A DNA stretch of 64,000 bases, taken from positions 1-64,000 of the forward strand of contig CP084576.1 in NCBI GenBank assembly GCA_020410825.1, read 5' to 3'. Positions 37,609-48,453 of this stretch are shown in pieces (within the stretch, counting starts at the first letter, position 1; every line of letters starts with the position of its first letter). The notes below the pieces were generated by a model. It did not search any database. It saw only the letters and a list, made by a program, of their open reading frames with translations, and was not told the DNA's origin. The position numbers and the translations under genes were made by a program. Source of the stretch: Candidatus Megaera endosymbiont of Mesostigma viride (lineage in GTDB: Bacteria; Pseudomonadota; Alphaproteobacteria; Rickettsiales; Rickettsiaceae).

Positions 37609-37743
37609 ATGTTAAAAAATTTGTTGTTGGAACGACAATCATTGGTAATTAATGGCAGTAATGCTGCTAATAAAACATTCAACCTTACTACCACCTCCAT
37701 GTTTCCCTTTATTATGCTCTGGTCATATCATCCGGCACGCTAA
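37609..37743 (+). CDS. Possible 44-residue ORF with strong ribosome binding site
   Basis: ATG at 37609 preceded by AAGGAG. The product MLKNLLLERQSLVINGSN... has no recognised domain. The +1 frame near the start reads like a signal peptide, so this may be the broken 5' end of a lost secreted-protein gene. The rest of 37446-37999 shows nothing. Confidence 0.25.
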   Translation: MLKNLLLERQSLVINGSNAANKTFNLTTTSMFPFIMLWSYHPAR

Positions 37744-37999
37744 TACCTTTCGTTACTTTTAAAATTTTTACTACTATTTAATTTTTACTTATACTTGTTT
37801 TAGTTTTGCAGTAAGTCATAGCAGCGGTTAAACATTGCTTATGAGCTTTCGTAATGCTTATATTTGGGTAAATCAGCGTTGCGTTTTATAGCTTTATAAA
37901 AATGCTATACCATATGTTACTCTTCTACCATTAGTGGGTGGGCGGGCTAAAACCAGTATTTAAGTAAAATCCATTTTATATTATTATGAGGTATTCATT

Positions 38000-39504
38000 A
38001 TGAGTAATTCTGCAAACCTATCTAACGTAATTAGTATAGGTAAAGACGACCGGGAGGTCATAAGATATCCAAAATTTTTAAAACTTATATTTTTTGTGGA
38101 GATGTGGGAGCGCTTTAGTTATTATGGTATGAGAGCGTTACTTGTATTATTCCTTACATCACATCTTGGTTTTAGCGACGCTAAAGCTTATGCCATATAT
38201 TCTTTATTTGCTGCTATTGGTTATACTGGCCCTGTAATTGGGGGAATCATGGCTGATAAATTGATGGGATTCCGTAATATGATTCTCATTGGTGGTATTG
38301 TGATAATAATGGGCCATATTTGTATGACTTTTGTAGGGTGGAATACATTTTTGGTATATTTAGGCTTGGCATTGATAGCTATAGGAACAGGACTATTTAA
38401 AGGTAATATAACAAATTTACTAGGTTCGTGTTATAAGGATAATGACCCTAATAGGGAAAGAGGGTTTACCTTATTTTATGTTGGGATAAATTTAGGCTCA
38501 TTTTTTGCGTCTATCTTGTGTGCTATCGTTGCAAGTAATTATGGGTGGGATTATGGTTTTGGCCTAGCCGGTATTGGTATGTTTATTGGCCTTGTTGTAT
38601 TTACTAAATTTCAGCATATTTTAGGATCAAGTGGAACATCACCAAAGCCGAACCTTATAAATAAGAAGTTATTTTTTGGTATGAATTTAATTACCATAAC
38701 AATAGCAGTTAGTTTTGGCTTGGCTTTCCTTGTGTCTAAAATGTTAGAATCTGCTGAGTTTTTTCCAATATACTTAGTATCGTAGGGTTGGTAGTTTTCG
38801 GGATATTTGCTTATATCGTAGTGAAATCTCCTTCTATTCAGAGGCGCAACTTAATTGCTTTGGCTATCATGGTATTTTTCTTAATGTGTTTTTTTGGTTT
38901 AGAAATGCAGCTTGGCTCTCTTATCAACTTATTTACAGCAAGAAATATAGATAATGAAATATTTGGTATTATAATACCGCCTTCAGTATCTCAAGCAATA
39001 AACCCTATATCAATAGTTTTAATTGGCTCATTACTTGGTACTTATATGACATTTGATAGAAAATACTCAACGTTAATGCTAGGCCTTGGTTTAGTAACGT
39101 TAGTTGTATGCTTTGTTGTGCTTTATGTAGGATGCGTAAATGCCGATAATAATGGTAAAGTAGGGTACTTATACTTAGTTGTTGCCATAGCTTTTATGAG
39201 TTTAGGCGAACTTTGTATAGCCCCTTTGGTTCAATCACAAGCTACTATGCTAGCTCCCGCAAATCTACGTGGATTTATTATGGGCATAGTAATGCTGTCA
39301 TTGGCATTTTCTAACTTAGCTGGTGTTATTTTATCAAAATTTATGTCAGTACCTTCTGTGGGAGGAAAAGTAGATATAGTTGAATCTCTTGCCATATACA
39401 AAGCTGGTTTTCTAAATATAACTTTCTTCAATTTAGGTATAGTGGTCGTATTTTTAGTGTGTTCAATTTTCTTACACAGAATTTTATCAAGGCAAAATAC
39501 TTGA
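38000..39504 (+). pseudogene. POT-family peptide transporter disrupted by a single frameshift
   Basis: Proton-dependent oligopeptide transporter split into two frames (38000-38785 and 38788-39504). The first part has the family's E-x-x-ER-x-x-x-YG motif (FVEMWERFSYYGMRALLVLF) and GGIMADKLMGFRN. The second continues with SPSIQRRNLIALAIMVFF and ends FLHRILSRQNT. Together they make about 500 residues, the normal length. The break is at a T6 run (38759-38764), and reading on in the other frame restores ILSIVGLVVFGIF. This is either a very recent pseudogene, a slippage-controlled gene or a sequencing error. A good ribosome binding site precedes the start. Confidence 0.82.
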
Positions 39505-40714
39505 TGGGATAATAGCTAGAGGTCTAATAAGATCGGTATTTAGAATACAGAATAATAAAATTACAGATGTGTTGTAAGGTCAGTTTTATTGACATATCCC
39601 TTTTTGATTAGCCTAGTCTATGATATTTTCCGAGTTCTCGTGTAACCACTATAATCTTAAATTTTAGTTCAAGATTCATAGCTATTGATAGTATCCATAT
39701 GATACTATCAATAGCACATATTAAGGGTGCGTTATTTACGCTTGCGGTTTTACATGTTTGTAAAATTACCTAAAAATGAAGAATGGCGCGCCCTAGTGGA
39801 CCGTTTTCGACAAATTTATGATTTTCGTAATTTAATTATTCGGCTAGAAATAGGTGAGTAATAAAAGATAAACCATACATAATATCTAAGAAAAATGATA
39901 CAATTTAATTTGATTCATTAAATAATATGATTGAATTTCGGCTCAGGAAAAACAGGGACTCAGCCGTTGCACAAGCGTTCTTGTGAGCGAGAAAAACAGG
40001 TGATTGGAAAAAAGCGAATGTATTGAGTCAACAAGCTCAGTGTCTATCTTCAACAGATCCCAATGACCCCAACTACCGGCGCTTGTGGTATGTGCGTTAT
40101 GCCTATGATTTTTTACTTGGATTAGCAGGACCTACGAATAAAGCTATTAAGATCAAATATTAAAGTAGCCCAAGTTCTAAATAATAATTTAAAACTTGAA
40201 CTTAATGCCATGCACAGGAATCTAGAAAAAGTATAGTGCAACAATTAAAACGAACATCGGTACCAACAGGAAAGTTATTCTTGTTAAGCGGGGTAGTAAG
40301 TTATGGAAACCGCTGATTACACATTTTGACGGAATATCACTAAGATGGAATAAGTGGTTCAACATTAGAGAACAGTCAGCAGGACATATATGGAACGCAC
40401 TGAATTAGTATAGCGCTTAGAAGCCCAAGAATGCCAGTTATACCAATTATAATAAATAACGTTATAAATAAATCCCTTTAACCTTCTGAAGTGATTTCTT
40501 GTTTGGGCTTGTTGAGATATTAGATGTTAAGATATAAGATACGGTAAATAGAGTTAAGTTTTTTAATATATGTTATTATCTGAAGTTGTAATAGTAAGTT
40601 TAGATGAATTAGTAAATCAAGTTTAGGTTTGATTGTTTTTTGATTTAAGTTCATTTTTTGGAAATGATAAGAAAAAAACTTTTATTCCAAATAATCAAGT
40701 TCTTTATTTTTAGC
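39505..40714. other. 1.2-kb decayed region
   Basis: No intact gene. It contains the inverted repeat at 39681-39715 and a degenerate frame around 39927-40165 with coherent coding only over GDWKKANVLSQQAQ...NDPNYRRLWYVRYAYDFLLGL, which I do not recognise. Short fragments to about 40430 are broken by stops. Confidence 0.5.
39681..39715. repeat. Perfect 15-bp inverted repeat
   Basis: Arms GCTATTGATAGTATC and its complement, with a 5-nt centre CATAT. It lies 177 bp after the POT transporter. There is no U-tract, so it may be a terminator-like element, a mobile repeat or a binding site. Confidence 0.5.
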
Positions 40715-40966
40715 TCATGCAACTGCTAAAGCAATATTATAAGCATGTTTTAAATTGTGTTGGATATCTTTTTCTTCATTATTAATTCTAACAAATATAC
40801 CTTGATTATTTAAGACGTAAAGGTTTTCTGTATATACTTTAGCAAATAATACTCCTTCTGTATAAATGCCTATAAAATTATCATGCATACGATATTCTAC
40901 TTGGCCTATAGAGGCCATAATTGTAAGTATTGTTCTAATTAAGTGTTTTTCCATTTTTTGCAACAC
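40715..40966 (-). CDS. TfoX N-terminal-domain-like small protein A
   Basis: 83 residues. IMASIGQVEYRMHDNFIGIYTEGVLFAKVYTENLYVLNN follows the TfoX-N pattern (LSPLG-V--RRMFGG-GLY-DG-MFALI-DD-LYLK). The start could be the first Met or M5. It is divergent from a paralogue at 41144. Only the N-terminal domain is present. TfoX/Sxy proteins regulate competence in gammaproteobacteria, but that role is not implied here. Confidence 0.55.
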   Translation of the reverse strand: MLQKMEKHLIRTILTIMASIGQVEYRMHDNFIGIYTEGVLFAKVYTENLYVLNNQGIFVRINNEEKDIQHNLKHAYNIALAVA

Positions 40967-41143
40967 TAAAATGAATATTTAATAATTATGAATTGCTAAA
41001 TCTCTAGATAGATTTAACCTCGATAAGTATATTGTATGCTATAAAAAAAGGTTAATAATTAGATAATACAATAATTTTATCTGTACAATTTTATTCGAAT
41101 AGAATAGATTTAAGATCTATTAATAAATTAAATTAATTAATTT

Positions 41144-41413
41144 ATGGTACAGGAAGAATTTGTTAATACAATACTTGATATATTATCACCGATATCCAAT
41201 ATTACTACAGTAAGGCACCAAGGATTTGCAGGTCTGTATAAAGATGACATTATTTTTGGTAAAATAATTTCCAAAAGTGTTTTATTCTTAAGTGATCGTA
41301 ATAAATTTATCAAAATAAAAAGTGGACTAATAGCTAGATTAGTTAAACCTAAAAATCAACTTTACCAATCAGACCTTGATTCGTTTTTATTTCAAGCTAA
41401 CAAGGCGTGGTAG
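41144..41413 (+). CDS. TfoX N-terminal-domain-like small protein B
   Basis: 89 residues. EEFVNTILDILSPISNITTVRHQGFAGLYKDDIIFGKIISKSVLFLSD aligns by eye with TfoX-N, including the LSP and GLY-(D)D--F elements. It is divergent from copy A, 178 bp apart, so both may share a control region. The C-terminal Sxy domain is missing. Function unknown. Confidence 0.55.
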   Translation: MVQEEFVNTILDILSPISNITTVRHQGFAGLYKDDIIFGKIISKSVLFLSDRNKFIKIKSGLIARLVKPKNQLYQSDLDSFLFQANKAW

Positions 41414-41537
41414 TTGGCTACGGGGAAAACTATAACTATTTCAAATATGACAAAAATTTTTACAAAAACTTAACCGGCATTAAAGCTATTATTAATTGTA
41501 AGTATCTTTGAGTATTACCATATGTTATGGTATAATA

Positions 41538-42471
41538 ATGCCAGTAAATTGTAGCAGTAATTATAGAAACATATCGCCTCGGGTAGATGTCACATTAAAA
41601 AATCTTCGGTGTTGAAGAGAACAAGGATTTGTTTATTTCTCTTACAAATTCTATCGTTGGTAACGAAGATCAGGTATAAGATATTACTTTGTTAAACTTC
41701 TATAATCCTCAAAGCTTCACGCAAGATAAATTATCAATACTAGATATTAAAAAAAAACGCATTGATGGCAAAAGATTCAATATTGAGATTTAGATCAGTA
41801 ATGAAGCTGATTATGATAAACGAGCACTTTATTATTGGGTAAAATTATATACTGAGCAATTAAAGTAGCACAGGATTATTCCAATCTATCTAAAGCCATA
41901 GGTATTCACATACTGAATTTTACTTCTACCCCGTAACCAGAAAATTATCATAATGTTTTTCATATTACGGAAAAGGAGGATGGATTTGCCTATTTTAAGG
42001 ATTTGGAATTACACACTATAAAGCTGAATAAGTTTACCAGTGATTCAAGTGAGGAATTACAGGATATATTTGCTAAAACTAGAACCGCTCTTGATATGTG
42101 GTTTGCCTTTTTGACCAGACACGACTTGCTGAAAGTGGACAGGTTACCAAAACAACTGGATAATGGGAAGCTGAGGAAAGTTCTAAAGGTATTGGATGTC
42201 CTGAACTTTAGCGAAGAGGAAAGGGAACTTTATGAAGATCACCTCAAATGGCTAAGGATAGAAGAAGCTAATGCGCTGAAAAACTACAGAGAAGGCTAGA
42301 GAAGAAGCTTTAGCTGAGGGTATCTCTATAGGTGAAGCTAAAGGTATTAAAAAGGTGAAAGTAAAAAAGCATCAGAAATCGCCAGTGCTATGCTACTCGA
42401 AAAGGAGATGCTATTGAAAAAATAGCTAAAATTACCGGTTAAGCTTGGAACAAATAGAAAAGTTAAAATGA
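41538..42471 (+). pseudogene. Rpn-family PD-(D/E)XK nuclease / putative transposase, degraded
   Basis: Across several frameshifts and stops the region reads as a full Rpn (transposase_31-like) protein. It begins with an ISPRVDVT--KIFGVEENKDLFISLTNSIVG-like N terminus, then DIK--RIDGKRFNIEI-ISNEADYDKRALYYW (nuclease core). A 98-codon intact piece (42003-42299, ELHTIKLNKF...RLPKQLDNGKLRKVLKVL) and the typical tail EALAEGISIGEAKGI...ITG-SLEQIEKLK follow. A second tail-like fragment lies near 42545-42620. Not functional as it stands. Confidence 0.75.
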
Positions 42472-43324
42472 TTATGAGTAAATGATATTAAAACCAATAC
42501 ACATTCTATTTAACTTTTTTAGTAAAAACCGCTCTCAATATGCTGGAGCAGAATCTAGACGATAAACTTATTTCTTCTATAATAGAGCTAAGTTTAGAAG
42601 AAATAGCAAAGCTAAAAAACAGGAATATGTTTTATTAAACATAGTAATTATATAGCTTATATTATTAAATAGATGGTGAATTGGTATAAGAACTACCTAT
42701 GGGGTGTCTGTTATAAATATCAACGATAATAACGTCGACCAAAGTATGCTCTATCTAGATGACATCTAAAGGGTTATCAACTTTTGGGCAGTGACCTTCT
42801 ACTGCTTTTAGCTTTCTGATAACATCGAGCCCTTCTCTAAGAATTATAACTTGTCATGCTGTAATTTTTTTATTCTAGATTTTACAGTATTTACAGCAAA
42901 AGGTTTGGTATTAGTCTTATAAAATCTCTCCTTTATAACCCCTTACTAGAGAAGCAATACTTAGTTTCTATTGTGGTAGATAATCTGCTATTATATCAGA
43001 TCGATAGCATGCTTTAGCTCCTATTGCCTCGGATAATCTCTGCTTTCATAGGCAATTTGATTATCAAACGTAAATCTATAATAATCCAAATTAAATCAGG
43101 CTCTGGTATTATTGTTGTATATCGCTGAAGCTCATTTCTGCAACAAAAATTTGTTAGAACTCAATTTCAATGCTCAGCTTGATCAGGTTAGTATTGTAAA
43201 TGACTTCTGAAAATGACAAATTTAAAGCATTCAGACAACGCTAATTTATCTTGTAATAAAGTATTAGCATCTTCTTAGAAATTATATAACTTGAAATTAA
43301 GGTAACTTCATTTTCCAGTTTTTA
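42472..43324. other. Decayed sequence
   Basis: All six frames are heavily interrupted. Apart from an Rpn-like tail fragment near 42545-42620 I recognise nothing. Confidence 0.5.
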
Positions 43325-43873
43325 ATGAAGCAATTAATGGACAGAGAAAATAGTATAGAAAACATTATAAGAAGAATAATAAATAATCAGGTAGATAAAG
43401 TTATTATAAGAGGTGAGTTACACAAAAGGAACTACAAGCTATAACAAAAGCTATAAACCACAGTGGGCAAATTAAAGCTGTTACTTTTCACAACATCTGT
43501 TTTTATATACCTGATATGTTTAATAAACCCACCTTCCAACAAGAAATGCTACCTATATATTACTAACTTGTTATTGTTTCTCAATAACAAGTTAGAAATT
43601 CTTGATTTGTCAGGAAACCAAATTAATGACAATGGGCTAATATATATATAGCAGTTGCGTTAAAAAAATAATAAAACCCTGAAATATCTGAACCTTTCTA
43701 ATAATCTAATAAGCAATAAAGGAGCAAATAGTATAACTAGTATAACTAATTTAATATTAAATTATAAATCTTCTTTAGAAGTAGTAGATTTATCAAGTAA
43801 TTATATAGATAGTGAGCAAATACAATATATAGACAAAAAAAAGAAGCTTCAACATTCAAAAATGGTAGATTAA
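43325..43873 (+). pseudogene. Leucine-rich-repeat protein, degraded
   Basis: Frameshifted gene with LRR/RNI-type units: KLEILDLSGNQINDNGLIYI, TLKYLNLSNNLISNKGANSI, SLEVVDLSSNYIDSEQIQYI. The N-terminal part from 43325 (DRENSIENIIRRIINNQVDKVIIRG) precedes a frameshift near 43430 and a stop near 43650. It was probably an effector-type interaction protein before decay. 43874-44268 shows no gene. Confidence 0.7.
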
Positions 43874-44268
43874 TTTCAAATAATTTATTGTCTGTATAAG
43901 GTTTTAGATATTAGCTAGGTTTTTTATTAAATATCCTTGAATGCAGCAAGGATCCGGCTTGCCAAGAAGATTTTATCATTATTATTTTAATCAACTAAGT
44001 GTTTTATCTGCATTAACTTGACAGTATTGTAAGATAACTCTTAAATTAGATCATTTACTATATTAATAAAGAATTTGTCTATTAATTTTAAATTAAGCCA
44101 CCTTATGATTAACTTTCCAGCCATATTTTGAATTGCTGAGTATTTGTGGGCAGGGTATATGTCAATTAGTTCAGGAAATGTCACGGATAAACTGATCAAC
44201 TCCACTTTATAACCCCTCAGCTTTAAGCTGAGGGTAGTTCATCCCTCTTTTGTTATTGGTTGGTAGTT

Positions 44269-44670
44269 TTATAGATAGCTGTATTCATTCCCGTATGGAT
44301 CAAATGGAGTGATTTCATCGAAAACTTCAACAGTTCCAGTTAAAGTAACAGCTGTCTGTTGTTGCTGAAAATTATCCTCTATTGCAGTCAGTGTATAAAA
44401 TTCATGGTATAACTCAACTGGAGTTAACTCTCGAAAGTTAGTTAAATTTTGAGCTGCTCCGTAGTTAATTAAGGCATCAGCTACATCAAAGTGCTTGCCT
44501 TGTAGGGCATAATGTAATGCTGTATTGCCGTAATATTTTTCCTGAAAATTAACATTAGGGAATCTACTAGCTTTTATGAGCAATTGGTTATGTACTGTAT
44601 AGGGGTTAAGTAAGGTGTGGATAGTAGTTACGTCACCTTTTGCTGCTGCTTGTATTAGTTCTATTGTCAT
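44269..44670 (-). CDS. Ankyrin-repeat protein
   Basis: 133 residues with two to three ankyrin units: ELIQAAAKGDVTTIHTLLNP, YGNTALHYALQGKHFDVADALINYGAAQNLTNF, ELTPVELYHEF. The start at 44670 is preceded by GAGG seven bases upstream, and is preferred to an upstream codon at 44715. It is divergent from the LuxR/NB-ARC/TPR gene. Such short ankyrin proteins are common candidate host-interaction factors in Rickettsiales; no secretion signal is visible. Confidence 0.8.
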   Translation of the reverse strand: MTIELIQAAAKGDVTTIHTLLNPYTVHNQLLIKASRFPNVNFQEKYYGNTALHYALQGKHFDVADALINYGAAQNLTNFRELTPVELYHEFYTLTAIEDNFQQQQTAVTLTGTVEVFDEITPFDPYGNEYSYL

Positions 44671-44877
44671 AATTACCTCGTTTTTAAATTTGTAACATTT
44701 TTGAAAAGCAAACATACTTTTCAGTTCTTTAATTTAAGAGTTTTGGTAACAAGTAACTATCCTGTGAAAGATGCTAGGTAGGGGTACTAGGTATGAAATA
44801 CGTAGATAATAAAAAATGGTTAGATATCAGAGTATTAATTTGCTAAGCTCTGCTTATTAACGAAATTAGGCTTTTTA

Positions 44878-47800
44878 ATGGAGTTTACTATAAGTTCTAA
44901 TCAACGACAGATGATATATGACATTGAATTGAATACTATCAGCAACATAAAATTTACTCGCAGAGAAATTGATATAATTGCTTGTGTTGTGCACAATAGG
45001 GGAGAAAAGAAAATAGCCTCATTACTGTCCATCTCTCCTCGAACGGTTAGCACTCATGTTCATAACATAATGCTTAAACTCAGTCATAGTTCACGAGAAT
45101 ATTTGATTGATTTTATAGTTAAGTCTGGAAAATTATCTTTTATAAAGCACTACTATCTACAAATATTAATTCAGTCTTTGTTTAATGATTATTTAGTCAA
45201 AATAGGTAAGTCGTTTAATAGGCAGCCACTTAGATGTTCATTTAAAATCAATCAAGTAGCTATTGAAGAGAAAAGTACTTTAGAGCAACTAAAAGAGGAT
45301 TTAAAGTTAGCCAATATTGCTTTGGTAGATGAAGATACTCTTACTGAAGAGAGTAGTTATAATTTTTATACTCAAATAGATGATTTGCCAGCAAAAGATG
45401 ATAAGCAGCAGAATATTCTTCTTTTAATGACTTCAGATTGTTTTATTTTACTGATTGGCTATTTTATAAGTTCTACATTACTTAGTAGATCCCAGATTTC
45501 TAACCTTACCGAAATTAGGTCAGATTTGCCATTACCGCATGAGAGTATCCTGTTAGGCCACTCACCGGTTCTTGATAAAATAAAACACAAGCTAATAGGT
45601 AAAGACGGTATCCGAATAGTTGTGTTGGTAGGTATTGGTGGCTCAGGAAAAACAACAATAGCTCATCAATATGCTCGCAAGCAAACTATTCCTTTAATAT
45701 GGGAAATAAATAGTGAAACTAAGGAAAGTCTTACATCTTCTTTTATGCAGCTTGCTTATTGTCTTTGTCAAACAGAAGAAGAGAAACAGGAACTAAGGAT
45801 AATACCTGAAATAAAAGACGCATATGAAAAAGAACGTAAACTATTTTTATTCATAACCAAAAAAATTAAAAAGTATCCGGATTGGCTTATTATTTATAAT
45901 AACGTGGAGACGTTTCAAGATATTCAAGAATATTTCCCTTATGATGCAAAAGTTTGGGGGAACGGTAAGGTAATCATTACTACCCAGGATAGTAATATAG
46001 CTTATAATAATTATATTAATACTAAGAATATTATTGAGATTGGAGAATTAAGAAAGGAAGAAAAATTAGAACTATTTTATAAAATTATACATAATGGTCA
46101 TGGTAATTTGGAAAATGAGCAACCATTAATTACTAAGTTTTTGGACAAAATTCCTCCTTTTCCTTTAGATATTTCTATCGCTGCTTATTACCTTAAAGAA
46201 GAGAAAATTCCTTATGATGAGTATTTAAGGTATATTTCTGAACCTAAAAGAGAAGTTGCCTCAATACATAAATTTATATTAAGTGATATGGGGCACTATA
46301 CCAAAACACGCTATGATGTTATTTCCCTACCTGTTAAGCGTATTCTTAAAATTCATCCTGATTTTAAAGACCTTTTGCTACTTGTTAGCATGATAGGTTC
46401 ACAAAATATAACCAAGGAACTCTTGAGTGGATATAAGGATAGCATTATTGTTAGTAAGTTTATTCATGAGTTAAGGAAGTGTTCTTTAATAACTGAAAAA
46501 CCGTTAAATCAGTTAGAGCCTGCATTTTCCATCCATCGTAGTACTCAAACTATAACGTTAGAGTACCTTATTAAATTACTTAAATTAGAGCAAGGTGCTA
46601 AGCAGATTAGGTCTATAGCAAGTGTCTTGGTAGATTTTATGAATAAACGATTAAAGAAACATACTGATAATACGCCGATATTGGTTTCACATGTTGAAGC
46701 TTTTTTAGGACACGATTCTCTAATAGATAAACTTACAGCTTCTAACCTTAAGGCCAGGTTGGGAATTTACTATTTTTATATTGGTAATTATGTAAAAGCA
46801 AGGAAGTTACTAGAGGAAGCATGTTCTGTCTATAAAGACTATTACGGCCTAGACCATGTGCAAACTGCATCGGTTGCTACTCGCTTAGGTAATGTTTATA
46901 GAAATATTGGGGATTATTATAAAGCTAAGGAACTCTTAGAAAAAGCCCTACTTATATATGAGAACCATTATGGTAAGCAACATAATAGAACTGCTCGAGT
47001 TTATATATATTTAGGAAGTATTTATAGAAATATCGGAGATTATGCTAAGGCAAAGAATTTATTAGAAAACGGCCTTAGAATTTATCAGAATAATTACGGT
47101 AATGACCATATCGATACTGCACGGGCTCAAGCTTATTTAGGAAGTAATGATAAAAATATAGGTAATTTTAAACGAGCTCAAGAATTACTTGAGCAAGCTT
47201 TAGTTATTTATAAAGAATATTATGGTTCTGATCATAATCAAACAGCTTGGATTCAAGCGCGTTTAGGAAATCTTTACGGGAGCATAGGTAATTATGATAA
47301 AGCCCGAGTACTATTAGAACAATCAATGAAGCTTTATCTGAAACATAATGGAAAAAATTGTATTGAAACAGCTTGGGTTCTGTCTCATTTGGGTTGTGTT
47401 TATAGTGCTTCAGGGGACATTTTAAAAGCCAAGGATATGTTTAATGAGAGTTTGAGTATTTACCACAATTACTTTAAGTTAGATCATGTAACAGTTGCTT
47501 GGGTAGTGTCTCATTTAGGTAATGCCCATAAGCTTTTAAAAGATTATGATAAAGCACAAGAATTGTTGAACCAAGCTCTGAGTATTTATAAGCGGAATTA
47601 TGGGGAGGGCCATACTCAAACTGCTGGGGTCATAAACAGCTTAGGAGAAGTTAGTATGTTAAAGGGGGATTTACAGACAGCCGAAAATTTATTTAACCAA
47701 GCCCTAAACATATTTAAACAAACAAATAATCCAGAAGCTTACGTTTCACTGGAACATTTAAGTAGTTTGTTTCTAAAAAAATATGAGCAGGAAATAAATA

Positions 47801-47958
47801 ATAACAACATGAAGAAAGCAGATAGTTTTAAAAAACGATCTCTTGATTATTTGACTGAAGCTCTTGAAATAGTGACAAAATCTTTTCCATGTGACTCTCC
47901 ATGTATTCAAAGGATTCAATTGAAATCCAAAACTTTAATAGCAATGGGATTATTCTGA
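44878..47958 (+). CDS. LuxR-type HTH / NB-ARC STAND ATPase / TPR protein
   Basis: 1026 residues. A LuxR-type HTH (about 25-75, FTRREIDIIACVV...KKIASLLSISPRTVSTHVHNIMLKL) is followed by a less defined region (110-210) and then an NB-ARC NTPase. Its Walker A GIGGSGKTT is at 252-260, Walker B-like YPDWLIIYNNV near 335, and GKVIITTQDSNIA resembles the sensor region. A helical section leads to about eight kinesin-light-chain-type TPRs (roughly 610-960, ~42-residue period: TA-V-A-LG--Y-NIGDY-KAK-LLE-AL-IY---YG-DH). The architecture suggests a ligand-sensing STAND switch driving transcription. No target operon can be read from the sequence. Confidence 0.85.
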   Translation: MEFTISSNQRQMIYDIELNTISNIKFTRREIDIIACVVHNRGEKKIASLLSISPRTVSTHVHNIMLKLSHSSREYLIDFIVKSGKLSFIKHYYLQILIQSLFNDYLVKIGKSFNRQPLRCSFKINQVAIEEKSTLEQLKEDLKLANIALVDEDTLTEESSYNFYTQIDDLPAKDDKQQNILLLMTSDCFILLIGYFISSTLLSRSQISNLTEIRSDLPLPHESILLGHSPVLDKIKHKLIGKDGIRIVVLVGIGGSGKTTIAHQYARKQTIPLIWEINSETKESLTSSFMQLAYCLCQTEEEKQELRIIPEIKDAYEKERKLFLFITKKIKKYPDWLIIYNNVETFQDIQEYFPYDAKVWGNGKVIITTQDSNIAYNNYINTKNIIEIGELRKEEKLELFYKIIHNGHGNLENEQPLITKFLDKIPPFPLDISIAAYYLKEEKIPYDEYLRYISEPKREVASIHKFILSDMGHYTKTRYDVISLPVKRILKIHPDFKDLLLLVSMIGSQNITKELLSGYKDSIIVSKFIHELRKCSLITEKPLNQLEPAFSIHRSTQTITLEYLIKLLKLEQGAKQIRSIASVLVDFMNKRLKKHTDNTPILVSHVEAFLGHDSLIDKLTASNLKARLGIYYFYIGNYVKARKLLEEACSVYKDYYGLDHVQTASVATRLGNVYRNIGDYYKAKELLEKALLIYENHYGKQHNRTARVYIYLGSIYRNIGDYAKAKNLLENGLRIYQNNYGNDHIDTARAQAYLGSNDKNIGNFKRAQELLEQALVIYKEYYGSDHNQTAWIQARLGNLYGSIGNYDKARVLLEQSMKLYLKHNGKNCIETAWVLSHLGCVYSASGDILKAKDMFNESLSIYHNYFKLDHVTVAWVVSHLGNAHKLLKDYDKAQELLNQALSIYKRNYGEGHTQTAGVINSLGEVSMLKGDLQTAENLFNQALNIFKQTNNPEAYVSLEHLSSLFLKKYEQEINNNNMKKADSFKKRSLDYLTEALEIVTKSFPCDSPCIQRIQLKSKTLIAMGLF

Positions 47959-48141
47959 CAAAGGATAAGGATAAACAAGAGGATGAATATATTAAAAATG
48001 TAGAGGAATACGAACTATTTTAATTACGCTGCTAGCTTTAATCAGAAAGAAGTGCTAAAAAAATATTCTTTGTTCCTTGATCTTAATATAACGAAAATAT
48101 TTCTATAATAGGAGAAGATTTTTATGTGATGGTGCCATAAA

Positions 48142-48384
48142 GTGAGTATAGCTCGCGTTGTAATATTAAGTGTCAATAGTAACTTGATCTTATTTTGTAT
48201 ACTAAGAGCTTTTCTTCTTGTTGATATTAGTACGCTAGCTACTTATAGATATTTGGAATTATTGATATCATATATAGCATCATATTTGATATTTGATCAA
48301 TTACCTCAAAGTACTATCTTATATGGAGGGATTATAATAGTGAGTTCAATTACATTTATAATAAAATCAGAATATAATAATTAG
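48142..48384 (+). pseudogene. EamA/DMT-family transporter C-terminal fragment
   Basis: The last ~80 residues of a drug/metabolite transporter: LFCILRAFLLVDISTLATYRYLELLISYIASYLIFDQLPQSTILYGGIIIV matches the final four TM segments of EamA proteins. The upstream part is missing (47959-48141 has no matching frame), so this is a remnant. Confidence 0.65.
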
Positions 48385-48453
48385 GTTGACTATAAAGGCA
48401 ATTATAAATAGAAATGTATTATATAATATTTAATTCAAGTTTTACTTTGGGAA

